From Hymenobacter sp. 15J16-1T3B (GTDB lineage Bacteria > Bacteroidota > Bacteroidia > Cytophagales > Hymenobacteraceae), in NCBI RefSeq assembly GCF_020711235.1, contig NZ_JAJFAV010000018.1, forward strand, positions 59,314 through 123,313: a DNA stretch of 64,000 nucleotides, given 5' to 3'. The notes below the pieces were generated by a model. It worked only from the letters and a program-made list of their open reading frames with translations. It had not been told where the DNA came from and did not search any database. Both the position numbers and the translations under genes were made by a program. Positions within the stretch are counted from its first letter, which is position 1; the number at the start of each line of letters is the position of its first letter. This document shows, one piece after another, positions 50,322 to 59,017 of this stretch.

Positions 50322-51650
50322 ATGAGCACCACCCGCGAGCAGCAAAACATCGAGTGGAAGGAATCGTGGCGGCCGGAGTACTTTCAGTGGATTTGCGGCT
50401 TTGCCAATGCCCAAGGGGGCCGCATCTTCATCGGCAAAAACGACGACGGGCAGGTGGTGGGCCTGCCGGGCATCCGCAAACTGCTGGAAGATTTGCCCAA
50501 CCAGGTGCGCGATTTGATGGGCATCCTGGTGGAAGTCAACCGCCACGAGGAAGGCGGGCTGGAGTTTCTGGAAATTGTCGTTGAGCCGTACCCCTACCCC
50601 ATCAGCTACCGCGGTCAGTACCATTTCCGCAGCGGCAGCACCAAGCAGGAGCTACGCGGACCGGCGCTGAGCGCGTTTCTGCTGCAAAAGCAGGGCAAGC
50701 GCTGGGACGGCGTGCTGGTACCGGGCGTCGCGGCGGCGGATTTGTCGGCGGAAGCCTTTGACTTGTTTCGCCAGCGCGCCGCTAGAAGCGGGCGCGTGGA
50801 CGAGCAGGTGCTGCACGATGGTAACGAAGCCCTGCTCGACAACCTGAACCTCATCGACGGGGAGTACCTGAAGCGGGCCGCCGTGCTGCTGTTTCACCCC
50901 ACGCCCGAGCGGTTCATCACCGGTGCCTACGTCAAGATTGGCTTCTTTGCCACCGACGACGATTTACGCTACCAGGACGAGGTGCACGGGCCCCTGCTCG
51001 TGCAGGTGGAGCGCACGCTGGATTTGTTGCAAACCAAGTACGCCCGGGCCCAGGTGCGCTACGAAGGCGCCGGCCGGGTCGAGGAGCCGCCCTTTCCGGC
51101 GGCGGCCCTGCGCGAGGCGCTACTCAACGCGCTGGCTCACAAAGATTACAGCGGCGGCGCGCCCGTGCAGATTAGCGTGTACCAGGACCGCCTGCAGTTC
51201 TGGAACGAGGGCCACCTGCCCGACAGCTGGACGGTGGAGAACCTGCTGCGCAAGCACCCGTCCAAGCCCTTCAACCCGGACGTGGCCAACACCCTGTTCC
51301 GGGCCGGCTACATCGAATCCTGGGGCCGCGGCACCATCAAGATGCTGAACGAGTGCCGCGCGGCGCACCTGCCGGCCCCGCGCTTCTACTTCGAGGCCTC
51401 GGGCTTCGTGGTGGCGTTTGCCGCCTACTCGGTGGCCTACTGGCAGGCCCAGGGCGTGCGCGCCGACCTGGCGCCGGTGCTCCTCTACGCCGCGCAGCAC
51501 GGCAGCATCACCAACACCGTGGTGCAGCAGCAGCTGGGCGTAAGCAAGCCCACCGCCACCCGCTACCTGAGCGAGTTAGAAAAGGGCGGCTGGCTGCAGA
51601 AGTCCGGCAAAACAGGGGTGGGCACGCAGTACACGCTCACCGAATCCTAA
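50322..51650 (+). CDS. AlbA_2-domain ATP-binding regulator with C-terminal winged helix
   Basis: A 442-residue protein. The N-terminus QQNIEWKESWRPEYFQWICG and FANAQGGRIFIGKNDDG are the hallmark of AlbA_2 (Schlafen-like) domains. The middle part AALREALLNALAHKDYSGG and FWNEGHLPDSW resembles the GHKL-type ATP-binding region of such regulators. The end (ITNTVVQQQLGVSKPTATRY, then GGWLQKSGKTGVGTQYTL) is a winged helix. Proteins with this layout are presumed DNA-binding regulators. Its stop is followed at once by paired GGGCTCA repeats, possible operator sites. Confidence 0.88.
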   Translation: MSTTREQQNIEWKESWRPEYFQWICGFANAQGGRIFIGKNDDGQVVGLPGIRKLLEDLPNQVRDLMGILVEVNRHEEGGLEFLEIVVEPYPYPISYRGQYHFRSGSTKQELRGPALSAFLLQKQGKRWDGVLVPGVAAADLSAEAFDLFRQRAARSGRVDEQVLHDGNEALLDNLNLIDGEYLKRAAVLLFHPTPERFITGAYVKIGFFATDDDLRYQDEVHGPLLVQVERTLDLLQTKYARAQVRYEGAGRVEEPPFPAAALREALLNALAHKDYSGGAPVQISVYQDRLQFWNEGHLPDSWTVENLLRKHPSKPFNPDVANTLFRAGYIESWGRGTIKMLNECRAAHLPAPRFYFEASGFVVAFAAYSVAYWQAQGVRADLAPVLLYAAQHGSITNTVVQQQLGVSKPTATRYLSELEKGGWLQKSGKTGVGTQYTLTES

Positions 51651-51651
51651 A

Positions 51652-51768
51652 GGGCTCACAAAGGGCTCACCACTCGCGGGTAGGAATTGCTAAAAGTGCC
51701 AACAGAGCGTGTAAACGCCATTTTTGGTACGTTTCAGTGCCATTGAAATGGGCTCATCATGGGCTCAC
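51652..51768. repeat. Two pairs of GGGCTCA repeats with 11-base spacing
   Basis: GGGCTCAC occurs at 51652-51659 and 51663-51670. A second pair, GGGCTCAT at 51750-51757 and GGGCTCAC at 51761-51768, has the same 11-base period. The pairs are about 98 bases apart in a 204-base non-coding gap. One-turn spacing suggests protein binding sites on one DNA face. Confidence 0.55.
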
Positions 51769-51854
51769 GGGGCTACTAACATGACCACCTAGAGGCACGG
51801 CTAGTGCGCTGCTGGGCGCGAATAGTGAGACAGCTAGGCGCTGTTGAAGCCTGG

Positions 51855-52232
51855 CTACAAGCCTGTAGCTGCGCGCTGTTGCTGCTCAAAGGCCCAGTCC
51901 TCCGGGGAGAGAATGGCCTGCATGAACGCGGCGTAGCCCACGTCGCGCCGCTCCAGCGCGTGCCGGCGCAGGGCCAGGCTGCGTTTGGCGCTTTCAAAGC
52001 CGTCCCGCTCCATGGCCTGGCGAAAGCGCTCCGGAAGTCCTTCCAGCCAGTGCTGGTAATCCGCTTCCGTCACCTCCCCGTCGGCCAGTTGCTGGTAGCG
52101 GTAGGTGGCGTTGCCCAAGCGGAACAGCCGGGCCATTTCGGCCCGCTGGCTTTCGGTCAGCTGCTGCAGGGCCTGCAGCTGCGCTTGGTGGTGCTGGTCG
52201 AGCGGGTGGCGGGGCTGGAGCAGTTCTTCCAT
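51855..52232 (-). CDS. Hypothetical helical protein, third of three small genes
   Basis: A 125-residue all-helical, Gln/Glu/Arg-rich protein (LQALQQLTESQRAEMARLFR, YRYQQLADGEVTEADYQHWL). No family recognised. It starts one base before the preceding gene's stop region (52234), so translation is coupled. Same-strand order 52616-53059, 52234-52605, 51855-52232 marks a three-gene operon. Confidence 0.65.
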   Translation of the reverse strand: MEELLQPRHPLDQHHQAQLQALQQLTESQRAEMARLFRLGNATYRYQQLADGEVTEADYQHWLEGLPERFRQAMERDGFESAKRSLALRRHALERRDVGYAAFMQAILSPEDWAFEQQQRAATGL

Positions 52233-52233
52233 C

Positions 52234-52605
52234 TTACTGGGGCAGCCCTTGCTGGGCAAAGGCCGAGAGGGCGCCGGTGTTTTCGTAGAGCAGGTCTTCC
52301 TGGTTATCCCCGTCAAACTGAGGACCGTCGCCCTGCATGACCTGCCAGACCTGGTCGTAGGACACCCGGATGGGCGAGCGGTGCTGGAGGTCGGTGGAAT
52401 CAAGCAGCACTTCGCAGGTGAAGTCTTCCGCGCCGATGACCAGCTGCCAGACCGTACTCTGGTGCAGGTGCAGAGTACCGAGCATGACGGGCCCGCTTTC
52501 GGTCTGAAAGTAGTTCGTGCACACCAGGTAATGGTGCTGCGGGTTGGCAAGGCCGGCATGCACGTGGTGCAGAACGGCGACTAATGCGTGCGGCTCACGG
52601 GGCAT
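52234..52605 (-). CDS. Hypothetical protein, second of three small genes
   Basis: A 123-residue soluble protein starting MPREPHALVAVLHHVHAG. Alternating strands (NYFQTESGPVMLGTLHLHQS, VWQLVIGAEDFTCEVLLDS) suggest a small beta-rich fold. No family recognised. It starts 10 bases after the stop of the gene before and ends one base before the next start. Confidence 0.65.
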   Translation of the reverse strand: MPREPHALVAVLHHVHAGLANPQHHYLVCTNYFQTESGPVMLGTLHLHQSTVWQLVIGAEDFTCEVLLDSTDLQHRSPIRVSYDQVWQVMQGDGPQFDGDNQEDLLYENTGALSAFAQQGLPQ

Positions 52606-52615
52606 AAGGCAACAA

Positions 52616-53059
52616 TCAGAGTTGGTTCATGGTCCACGGGGTCGGGTAATGCTCGCGGTGAACCCGCTCGTTGTAGTACACCGCCTCAGTCGGCAGAAAG
52701 GTAAGCGTTTCGCCTACTGCCTCCCCGGCAGGCACGACTTTGCGCAGCAGCTGGTAGAGCTGCGCAAAGGGAATAGTCGCCCGAAAGCGGTCTACCCAAG
52801 GACCGGGCGCGTGCGGCTCGTTGTCTTCCGGGTAGCGCACAAATTCCGCGTCGAAGGCCAGAAAGTCCGGCCCGACCTCCAGGTTGGCAACCTCACCGTG
52901 GTGCAGGGAAAACACGGCCGGATAATGTCGGCGCCGCGGGTGGTTGTCGCGGTCGTAGTAGTGGCCGCCCAGTAAGTAATACACGGCCGGGTCGTTCAGG
53001 TCCGCTTCGAGCTGGTGCAAAAGCTCCGGCAGGTTGGCCAAGGCGTTCTGTTGTTCCAT
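52616..53059 (-). CDS. Hypothetical protein, first of three small genes
   Basis: A 147-residue soluble protein starting MEQQNALANLPELLHQLEAD. Tyr/His-rich segments (YYLLGGHYYDRDNHPRRRHY) and beta-like stretches follow (PAVFSLHHGEVANLEVGPDF). No family recognised. The start at 53059 is the first ATG giving a compact globular sequence; a longer reading to 53281 looks non-coding. An imperfect dyad ATTGG-N10-CCAAT (about 53112-53131) lies some 55 bases upstream. Confidence 0.65.
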   Translation of the reverse strand: MEQQNALANLPELLHQLEADLNDPAVYYLLGGHYYDRDNHPRRRHYPAVFSLHHGEVANLEVGPDFLAFDAEFVRYPEDNEPHAPGPWVDRFRATIPFAQLYQLLRKVVPAGEAVGETLTFLPTEAVYYNERVHREHYPTPWTMNQL

Positions 53060-53604
53060 GGACGGAGCTCTAGGATAGCTGATGGGGATAAAACGTAAGG
53101 AAGAAGCTGAAATTGGCAAATAATTTCCAATAAAGAGCGAGTGCCGGCGTTCTGACGAGGCGTGCGACGGGTGCTCAAGCTCGGCTTCAACCGAGTAAGG
53201 CACCGGCCGTGACGAGCGTCGGCTATGCTCATGGCAACATTCGGGCCCGGTACCTAACAATTTTGCAGGCTTAAATGCCAAACTCCCGTCCGGTTTGGGC
53301 GGAATGGCTAGCTTTGCCTGACAAACTGATTGCCGAGTATGCTGGCTCTGAAATCCTACGCTTTGCCTAGTAGCCCCTCGTCAGCAGGCCTTGCCGCAGA
53401 CTGGCTGAGCTGGGCTCGCCGGCAGCCGCTGCCCATCCAGCAGCGGCCCGCCCTGTTTGTGGGCTCCCTCGCGTAACGCTACCCCGCCGCAGCTCTGCCC
53501 CGCGCCCTACTCGGTAGCCGGGTGGCTGCTGTCCCACTTCCCGCCCGGCCCCCAAGTTGGCCGCAGGCGAGGCGTTTTCATTCCTTTCCGTTGACGTTAC
53601 TGCT
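53060..53604. other. Gene-free stretch between two small-gene units
   Basis: 545 bases without a convincing gene. Near 53112-53131 an ATTGG...CCAAT dyad may be the control site of the minus-strand small-gene operon. The rest is GC-rich with short ORFs that lack protein-like sequence. I see no repeat array, tRNA or terminator. Confidence 0.5.
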
Positions 53605-53865
53605 ATGGCCGCGAGCCCCTATCGCCGCTTTTCCAGCTTCTGCCCGACCGTGCAGGCGCTGGTGATTCGGCTTATCCAAGAAGAGTTCACCCCGTTGTTA
53701 CCCCTTTCCGCGGAAGTGCCCGCGGCTGCCTGGGCCCGGGCCGTGGCGCTGGCCGACCCCACCTTGCTGTATTGCACCGCCCAGGAGCCGGTTATCCGGC
53801 TGTGCCCGGAAGCCTACGAGCAGCTGCGGGCATGCCTGCAGCGCGAGCTGGTCGAAGCGGAGTAA
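53605..53865 (+). CDS. Small hypothetical protein
   Basis: An 86-residue protein (MAASPYRRFSSFCPTVQALV start). It is mostly helical (ALVIRLIQEEFTPLLPL, EAYEQLRACLQRELVEAE). No family recognised. It is followed by a strong terminator, which supports a real transcript. An in-frame ATG 48 bases upstream gives a less likely start. Confidence 0.5.
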   Translation: MAASPYRRFSSFCPTVQALVIRLIQEEFTPLLPLSAEVPAAAWARAVALADPTLLYCTAQEPVIRLCPEAYEQLRACLQRELVEAE

Positions 53866-53877
53866 TCAAGCCCCAAG

Positions 53878-53914
53878 AACAAAGGCCGACCAGGAAACCT
53901 GGTCGGCCTTTGTT
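53878..53914. terminator. Bidirectional terminator at the end of the transfer operon
   Basis: AACAAAGGCCGACCAGG (53878-53894) and CCTGGTCGGCCTTTGTT (53898-53914) form a perfect 17-bp stem with an AAA loop. It separates the plus-strand small gene from the minus-strand transfer genes. Confidence 0.9.
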
Positions 53915-54003
53915 GGGACCTCTGGTTGGGGCCAGCCGCACCCACGGCGGGAGGCCGGCAGCGCCCGGGGCTGTCCGTGGGCAGGACGGGGTACAATTCT
54001 TCC

Positions 54004-54393
54004 CTACTGCCCAATCACATACACCGGAACGGCCTGCGCATTGGCACCGCGCCCGGTTTCCTTCTTCACTTCCTTGCCATCAAGTAGGATAGCGGCGGTG
54101 ATTTCCGAAGCGGCCGTGCCGCCGTCGAGGCTGGCCAGCAAGCCAACATGGTCGCCTTGCTTCATGGTGCGCTTGAAGCGGTAGGTTGCTGGCAGCGGCA
54201 CGTTGTTGACGATAGTCGTGCCGCCGCTTTCGTTGTCGTAGCTGATGTAGTCCGACGCCGGGGCCGTGGTGGAGGAAATGCGGTATTCCACTTGGTATTC
54301 TTTGGGGCCGGTGGGCGTCGCGTCGTCCTTGGCGCAGCTGCTGGCGGTGGCCAGGGCGGCGCAGCTCAGGAGCAGGGAGGCAAATCTTGTCAT
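54004..54393 (-). CDS. Small lipoprotein at the end of the transfer operon
   Basis: A 129-residue lipoprotein: signal LLLSCAALATASSC with the lipid-bearing Cys near residue 20. The mature part is beta-rich (YQVEYRISSTTAPASDYISY, TIVNNVPLPATYRFKRTM, EITAAILLDGKEVKKE), like small immunoglobulin-type lipoproteins. No family is certain. It starts 15 bases after the traO-like gene and is the last gene before the terminator. A role in the outer part of the T4SS is possible from position only. Confidence 0.7.
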   Translation of the reverse strand: MTRFASLLLSCAALATASSCAKDDATPTGPKEYQVEYRISSTTAPASDYISYDNESGGTTIVNNVPLPATYRFKRTMKQGDHVGLLASLDGGTAASEITAAILLDGKEVKKETGRGANAQAVPVYVIGQ

Positions 54394-54408
54394 AGCGCAG
54401 AAAGGGAG

Positions 54409-54948
54409 TTAGCGGAAATGATACCGTAGGCCGGCGCTGGCGTAGCCGGGCCATTGGTCGAGCAGGGGATTGTTGAAGAGGTAGCCCTTGGTGGCGGTGG
54501 CCACCAGCGAAAAGCGGTTGCCCAGGAAGACGTCCGCCTCGGCCCCGGCCTGCGGGCCGTAGGTGAAGCGCTGCGGCTGTTGGGCGTCGGCCGCTGGCTC
54601 GCCGGTGCCGTGCACGCCCGTGCGCTCGTAGCCGGCCCCGGCCCCAAGCAGCAGGTGCACGTAGACGACTTCGCCCAGGCGAAACAGCTGCGGCGCGAGC
54701 AGCACCCGCCCCGCGTAGCTGGCGTAGTCGCCGCGGCCGCTGAGGGTGCCCGTTTCGCGCAGGCCGCTGGCGCGCAGGGCCAGGTGGTTGGTGAGCAGGC
54801 TGGTATAGCTCAGCTCGTAGTAATTGCCTTTTTCGGAGCGGCCGAGGTGGGCGCCCCAGCTGGCCATGTGTTGAACGTGGCGCTGGGCGAAGGCCGGCGC
54901 GGCGCCGGCCCCCGCCAGCAGCAGGGCCACTAGCAAGAGATTCTTCAT
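54409..54948 (-). CDS. traO: TraO-like conjugative transfer outer-membrane protein
   Basis: A 179-residue protein with signal peptide (LLLVALLLAGAGAAPAFAQ) and a barrel-like series of strands: YYELSYTSLLTNHLALRASG, GEVVYVHLLLGAGAGYERTG, FTYGPQAGAEADVFLGNRFS, and a C-terminal LRYHFR. TraO of Bacteroidota elements is a small porin-like protein near the end of the tra operon; size, fold and position agree. It lies 6 bases after the preceding gene. Confidence 0.78.
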   Translation of the reverse strand: MKNLLLVALLLAGAGAAPAFAQRHVQHMASWGAHLGRSEKGNYYELSYTSLLTNHLALRASGLRETGTLSGRGDYASYAGRVLLAPQLFRLGEVVYVHLLLGAGAGYERTGVHGTGEPAADAQQPQRFTYGPQAGAEADVFLGNRFSLVATATKGYLFNNPLLDQWPGYASAGLRYHFR

Positions 54949-54954
54949 AAGGGG

Positions 54955-55845
54955 TTAGTGGCGGGGGCGGGCCCGGTCCGCTTTGATAAGGGCGTTTTGC
55001 ACCAGGATGTCGGAATAAACCATTTCGGCCGCCTGCCGCGAAGGGCCAGGCTGCGCGGCTTCGGCCAGCAGCCGGTCGGCTTCCTGGCGCAGCTGCATGG
55101 CTTTAATCATGTTGTCGTTCGAGGTATTCAGGGCCACCATCCGTTCGCCCTCGGTCATGGCGTAGCGGCCGGGGTTCTTGAGCGTCGCGTTCATCTCGAT
55201 GCTCTGCTGGGTCATCTCGTCGGCAATCTTGTAGTAGCCGAAAGCGGTGGCAATCTTCTTTTTCTGCATCATCTCCTCGTAGGCAAACGTGGAGACGGCC
55301 GCCTCTTCGCGCTTGAGCTGGTACTCACGGGAGCTCATGCGGTTGTTGCCGGCCGTGGCGCCCGAGCCGAAGCGCGAAAACACGTCGTACACCGTGTTCA
55401 GGTCCCGCTGGGGGTTGTTGAGCTGCAGGGCCTGGCGCAGGCGCTCGGCTTTCTGAAACACAGGCATGTACTGGTTGCTCTGCCCCCGGCCCGACATGGC
55501 CAGGGCCCGGGCAAACAGCTCCTGGGGATTGGAAAGGCGCAAATCCTGAATGCTCTGCACCTTGCGCAGGTCGGCCTGCACCTGGCGCTGCAGCTGCAGG
55601 GTCTCATCGGTGATGTCCTTCACCTGCCCGGTGATGTCCTTGGTGACGCCGGCAATCTGCTTGGCGTCCTTGATAACCTGGTAGTTTTTGACCGTTTCAG
55701 TCCACTGCTTCAGGTGCTTGGCAAATTCCCCGATGTGCACGCCCATGTGCAGCGGGTCGTTCACGACGGCCTGGGCCGCCGCATCGGTCGTGGGAGCGAG
55801 AATCAGGGCCAGGGCAACGAGGGCCGGCAAAAGCGTCTTTTTCAT
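54955..55845 (-). CDS. TraI/DUF4141-like (VirB5/TrbJ-type) transfer protein
   Basis: A 296-residue exported helical protein with signal peptide ending near AAAQAVVNDP. The start AVVNDPLHMGVHIGEFAKHL and the long helices with KDITGQVKDITDETLQLQRQ fit the VirB5/TrbJ-type T4SS proteins (DUF4141, Bacteroidota TraI). Such proteins act at the pilus tip or in the periplasm. In the usual order this gene follows traG; here it lies between traM and traO, so the order differs. Assignment rests on pattern and size. Confidence 0.75.
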   Translation of the reverse strand: MKKTLLPALVALALILAPTTDAAAQAVVNDPLHMGVHIGEFAKHLKQWTETVKNYQVIKDAKQIAGVTKDITGQVKDITDETLQLQRQVQADLRKVQSIQDLRLSNPQELFARALAMSGRGQSNQYMPVFQKAERLRQALQLNNPQRDLNTVYDVFSRFGSGATAGNNRMSSREYQLKREEAAVSTFAYEEMMQKKKIATAFGYYKIADEMTQQSIEMNATLKNPGRYAMTEGERMVALNTSNDNMIKAMQLRQEADRLLAEAAQPGPSRQAAEMVYSDILVQNALIKADRARPRH

Positions 55846-55869
55846 CGTCGTATCGGTTAGGTGGAAGAA

Positions 55870-57267
55870 TTAGCGCGCGGCCGCTTCCGGGCCGAGCTGG
55901 CCGGCCGCCGCGGTGGTAATCAGGATGGGGTAGCCATCGGGCAGCAGCACGTCGCGCAGCTTGGTGCGGGTCTTGGGCCGCGAGAGCACCGAGGCGGCCA
56001 CGCGGCCGCCCACACCCACCACGGAGTTGGCGGCCGAGGCCGAGCGGTCGATGGCCGTGCTGATTTCCTGGGTGGTCTGCTGCTGCAACTCATTGCCAGC
56101 CATGCCGGCTTCGCGGGCCACGCGCTTCACCGGGTCAATCATGATGCCCGGCATGTAGTTGAAGTCGTAGATGTCGGCCTGCACCCGCGTCGGCCCGAGG
56201 CGGTTCACTTCCAGCGTCACGTTGTTGGTGCCCACGGTAGCCACGCCGGCGAAGACCATGTTTTTGGGAAAGGTCACCCCGGACACCACCGCGTCTTCCA
56301 GCAAGCGCAGGATAACCACCGAGCCGGTACGCACCTTCTGCTCGCCGTTGATAACGCACTTGAAAAACACGTCCGGGGCCAGCTGCTGCTCGCGCTGGCT
56401 GCCCTGGGCCATCATGCGGGCAGAGTTGCCCACTTTCACGGTGTTGAAGCCATCCAGGCCGGGGGCACTCATGCGGGTGGCCAGCAGCTGCGCGGTCTGG
56501 TTGGGGTCGCGGTAGCGCTTGCCGGTCATGCGCTCGTACGCCGCGCGGGTTTCCGGGGGCGAGGAGCCCAGCATGGCCAGCACGTCCGGGTCGGTTTCAA
56601 ACGGGGTGCCGTCCACATCGCGGGCCGGCACCAGGCCACGGCCCGCCCGGCCGGAACCCGTGCCCGCGCGGCGGCCCGCGCTACCGGTGGCCGTCAGGCG
56701 CCGGCGCGGCACCACCAGGGTTTGGGCGCGGTAGGAGCCCGTGGCCGGGTCCTGAATGGTGGTTTCGATGGTGTCCACGTCGGCCGCGGCCAGCCGCGCC
56801 GCTTCCGCCCGGCGGCCGGCGGCCTGCGCGGCCGCCTGGGCGCGGCGGCGCTTGCGCAGGGCCAGGCCGGTGGTGTCGACGGCAAACACGTCCACGACAT
56901 CCTGGTCAGTGGCGCGGGCCGGGGCGCTCTGGGCGTCCTGCTCGGCGCGGCGCTGGGCCTCAATCTGAGCGGAGGGTGAGGCTGCCGGCGCCGGCGGCGC
57001 CGCTTCCACCGAGGGGATTTCGGGTTCGATGTTGGCCGAGGCGGCCGCCACCGGCTCGCGCTCCTGCTGGGCCGCCCGCTGCGCGGCTTTCAGCCACAGC
57101 AACAGGCCGCCGATGATGAGCACCAGCAGCAGGCCGGCCAGCGCCATCCAGTTGGCGCGTAGCACCTCGGCGGGCGTGCGCCTGGCAGGGGCAGCAGCCG
57201 GGACGGGCTGTTCCGTTGCTGGCTGAGCCGCAGAACGGCTATCGGTTGGGGGAGTGAGGGGTTCCAT
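55870..57267 (-). CDS. traM: TraM-like (VirB10-type) T4SS core protein
   Basis: A 465-residue protein. A Pro/Ala-rich cytoplasmic start, one membrane helix (residues about 41-60, MALAGLLLVLIIGGLLLWLK), a long Pro/Ala/Arg-rich periplasmic linker, and a C-terminal domain with FFKCVINGEQKVRTGSVVIL, FPKNMVFAGVATVGTNNVTL and DIYDFNYMPGIMIDPVKR. This is the layout of Bacteroidota TraM, counterpart of VirB10, which spans both membranes. It starts 17 bases after traN. Confidence 0.9.
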   Translation of the reverse strand: MEPLTPPTDSRSAAQPATEQPVPAAAPARRTPAEVLRANWMALAGLLLVLIIGGLLLWLKAAQRAAQQEREPVAAASANIEPEIPSVEAAPPAPAASPSAQIEAQRRAEQDAQSAPARATDQDVVDVFAVDTTGLALRKRRRAQAAAQAAGRRAEAARLAAADVDTIETTIQDPATGSYRAQTLVVPRRRLTATGSAGRRAGTGSGRAGRGLVPARDVDGTPFETDPDVLAMLGSSPPETRAAYERMTGKRYRDPNQTAQLLATRMSAPGLDGFNTVKVGNSARMMAQGSQREQQLAPDVFFKCVINGEQKVRTGSVVILRLLEDAVVSGVTFPKNMVFAGVATVGTNNVTLEVNRLGPTRVQADIYDFNYMPGIMIDPVKRVAREAGMAGNELQQQTTQEISTAIDRSASAANSVVGVGGRVAASVLSRPKTRTKLRDVLLPDGYPILITTAAAGQLGPEAAAR

Positions 57268-57284
57268 AGCAGGTACAGGCGGCG

Positions 57285-58193
57285 TTAGATGGTGGAAGCG
57301 CGGTTAATCACGCGGGAGGGCACGGGCAGCACCAGTACCCGGGCGCCGTTTAGCTCGCGCAGGGTTACTTCCAAGTAGCCGCGCTCGGTGGCCGCGTACA
57401 GGGGAATGGCATAGGTCAGATAGCCCGTGGTGCGGCCGTTAATGACCTGGTTCGGGCGGCCGCCCGAGGGCGCCAGCGGGCGTCGGGCCTCGTTCTTTTT
57501 GCGGGCCAGAAACTTCTTCTGGGCATTTTCCACCAGCTGGAAGTCGGTGAAATCCACGTTGTAGTCGATGTTGGTCTTGTTGATGACCTTGAAGCGCAGG
57601 TAAGTGAAATCCTTGTCGTTGCGCACGTTGGCCAGCGACAGCACCAAATCATTGTCGACCACGGCCACGGCCTGGTGCTCCTCACGGGCTTTGCGCAGCT
57701 GGCTGAGCTTGCCCTCGACGACGGCTTTCTTTTCCCTTTCCTTGTCCAGGGCCAGCTCGTTTTCGGGAGCCGCCCCGGCGGAGGCGGTGGTTTTGCCGTT
57801 GATGCTCAGCGCGCCGTCTTTCTGGAAGTCGTAGAGTTGCAGCACCGGGCGGCCCGTGTACACGAGCCGGCCCATCCAGTACTTGGAGCCGTAGCGGATG
57901 AGCATGGGCGTGGGCGGCACGTGCTTGCGCTTGGCGCGCACAAACACGGCGTTGGCCTCAATCTTCACTAGGTAGTTGCCGGCCATGCCCACGTCGACCA
58001 GCGACACGGGCCCGCCAAAGACCAGGTAGGTGGTGGAGGAATCGGACACGGCCACATCCAGCAAATTATCGGAAGTGACCACAGCCGGAGCCGGGGTGGC
58101 AGCAGTAGTTTGCGCGGCCGAAGGTGCCGGAGCGGAGAGCAAGGAAAGCAGCCCTAACAGGGCCGGAAGAGTGTAGAGTCGCATCGGAGACAA
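57285..58193 (-). CDS. traN: TraN-like (VirB9-type) T4SS core protein
   Basis: A 302-residue exported protein with signal peptide (LPALLGLLSLLSAPAPSAAQ). The N-terminal DNLLDVAVSDSSTTYLVFGG and VSLVDVGMAGNYLVKIEANA and the C-terminal beta domain (FTYLRFKVINKTNIDYNVDF, GYLTYAIPLYAATERGYLEV) match Bacteroidota TraN, related to VirB9. It forms the outer core ring with TraM. It lies between the traK and traM genes with short gaps (10 and 17 bases). Confidence 0.9.
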   Translation of the reverse strand: MSPMRLYTLPALLGLLSLLSAPAPSAAQTTAATPAPAVVTSDNLLDVAVSDSSTTYLVFGGPVSLVDVGMAGNYLVKIEANAVFVRAKRKHVPPTPMLIRYGSKYWMGRLVYTGRPVLQLYDFQKDGALSINGKTTASAGAAPENELALDKEREKKAVVEGKLSQLRKAREEHQAVAVVDNDLVLSLANVRNDKDFTYLRFKVINKTNIDYNVDFTDFQLVENAQKKFLARKKNEARRPLAPSGGRPNQVINGRTTGYLTYAIPLYAATERGYLEVTLRELNGARVLVLPVPSRVINRASTI

Positions 58194-58203
58194 GGATGGG
58201 TGA

Positions 58204-58965
58204 TTAGTGAGCCGGAGCCGCAGGCGCCGGGGGTGTAGCGGGGGTAGGAGCAGGAGTAGCGGGGGCCGCCGGCTCGCTGGCCGGGGCCAGGCCCCGCTCG
58301 GCTTCCTGCAGGCGGCGCTGGCGGTCGGCTTCCTGGGCCTGCAGCAGCTCCTGCTCTTCCCGCGTCAGCTGCGGGTTGTAGGGGATGTAGTCGAAGTTGG
58401 TGATGAGCAGCCCGTAGGGGTTGGCGTCCGAGCGGTTGGTTTCCACTAGGTTGAACTTGGCGGCCAGCGGCAGCGGCTCCTTCTGCTGGCCCCCAATGAA
58501 AATGCGCTGCTTGATGTAGACCGAGCCCGACCAGGGGCGCTTGCTCATGTCCACCAGCACGCTGTCCACGGTCACCACGTTGCGGGCGGCGTAGCGCTCG
58601 TAGTTCTGCAGCACCTGCCCGCGGGTGAAGCCCTCGTAAATGCGCCGGCCGCCGCGGCCTTCAATCAGGGGCAGGGCCGCGTCCAGGTTGGCCTTGAAGG
58701 TGTATTGGTCGTGGCCGAACATGGTTTGCATGAACTGGCGCACCAGGTTGCGGGCCTCGTAGGGCGTGTGGGCGTCATTGCCGGCCGAGAGGGCCGCCAC
58801 GGAGCCGGTTTGCGAGACGACGTACACGCGCCGCCCGCTGTTTTCGTAGGCGCGGTACACCAGGAAGCCCGACGCCAGGGCCACCAGGAGCAGGGCCAGC
58901 ACGCTGCCCAGCGCCAGGTTGCGCATGGTGGAAAAGGAAGTACTTAAGTCTTTGGCGGAATCCAT
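58204..58965 (-). CDS. traK: TraK-like (VirB8-type) T4SS protein
   Basis: A 253-residue protein with one N-terminal membrane helix (LALGSVLALLLVALASGFLVY). The periplasmic part (EARNLVRQFMQTMFGHDQYT, then YIKQRIFIGGQQKEPLPLAA and NPYGLLITNFDYIP) fits TraK, the VirB8 counterpart that nucleates the channel. The C-terminus is a Pro/Ala/Thr-rich tail of about 40 residues, longer than usual. It is followed after 10 bases by traN. Confidence 0.9.
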   Translation of the reverse strand: MDSAKDLSTSFSTMRNLALGSVLALLLVALASGFLVYRAYENSGRRVYVVSQTGSVAALSAGNDAHTPYEARNLVRQFMQTMFGHDQYTFKANLDAALPLIEGRGGRRIYEGFTRGQVLQNYERYAARNVVTVDSVLVDMSKRPWSGSVYIKQRIFIGGQQKEPLPLAAKFNLVETNRSDANPYGLLITNFDYIPYNPQLTREEQELLQAQEADRQRRLQEAERGLAPASEPAAPATPAPTPATPPAPAAPAH

Positions 58966-59017
58966 AAAAGTGTTGAGAGTCTGGTGGTGGTGAATGGTGC
59001 TTTTCTCCTGACCGCCC

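Noticed and set aside
51660..51770. Insertion-sequence end or attachment site at the GGGCTCA repeats
   Set aside because: No transposase gene, no terminal inverted repeats and no target duplication were seen.
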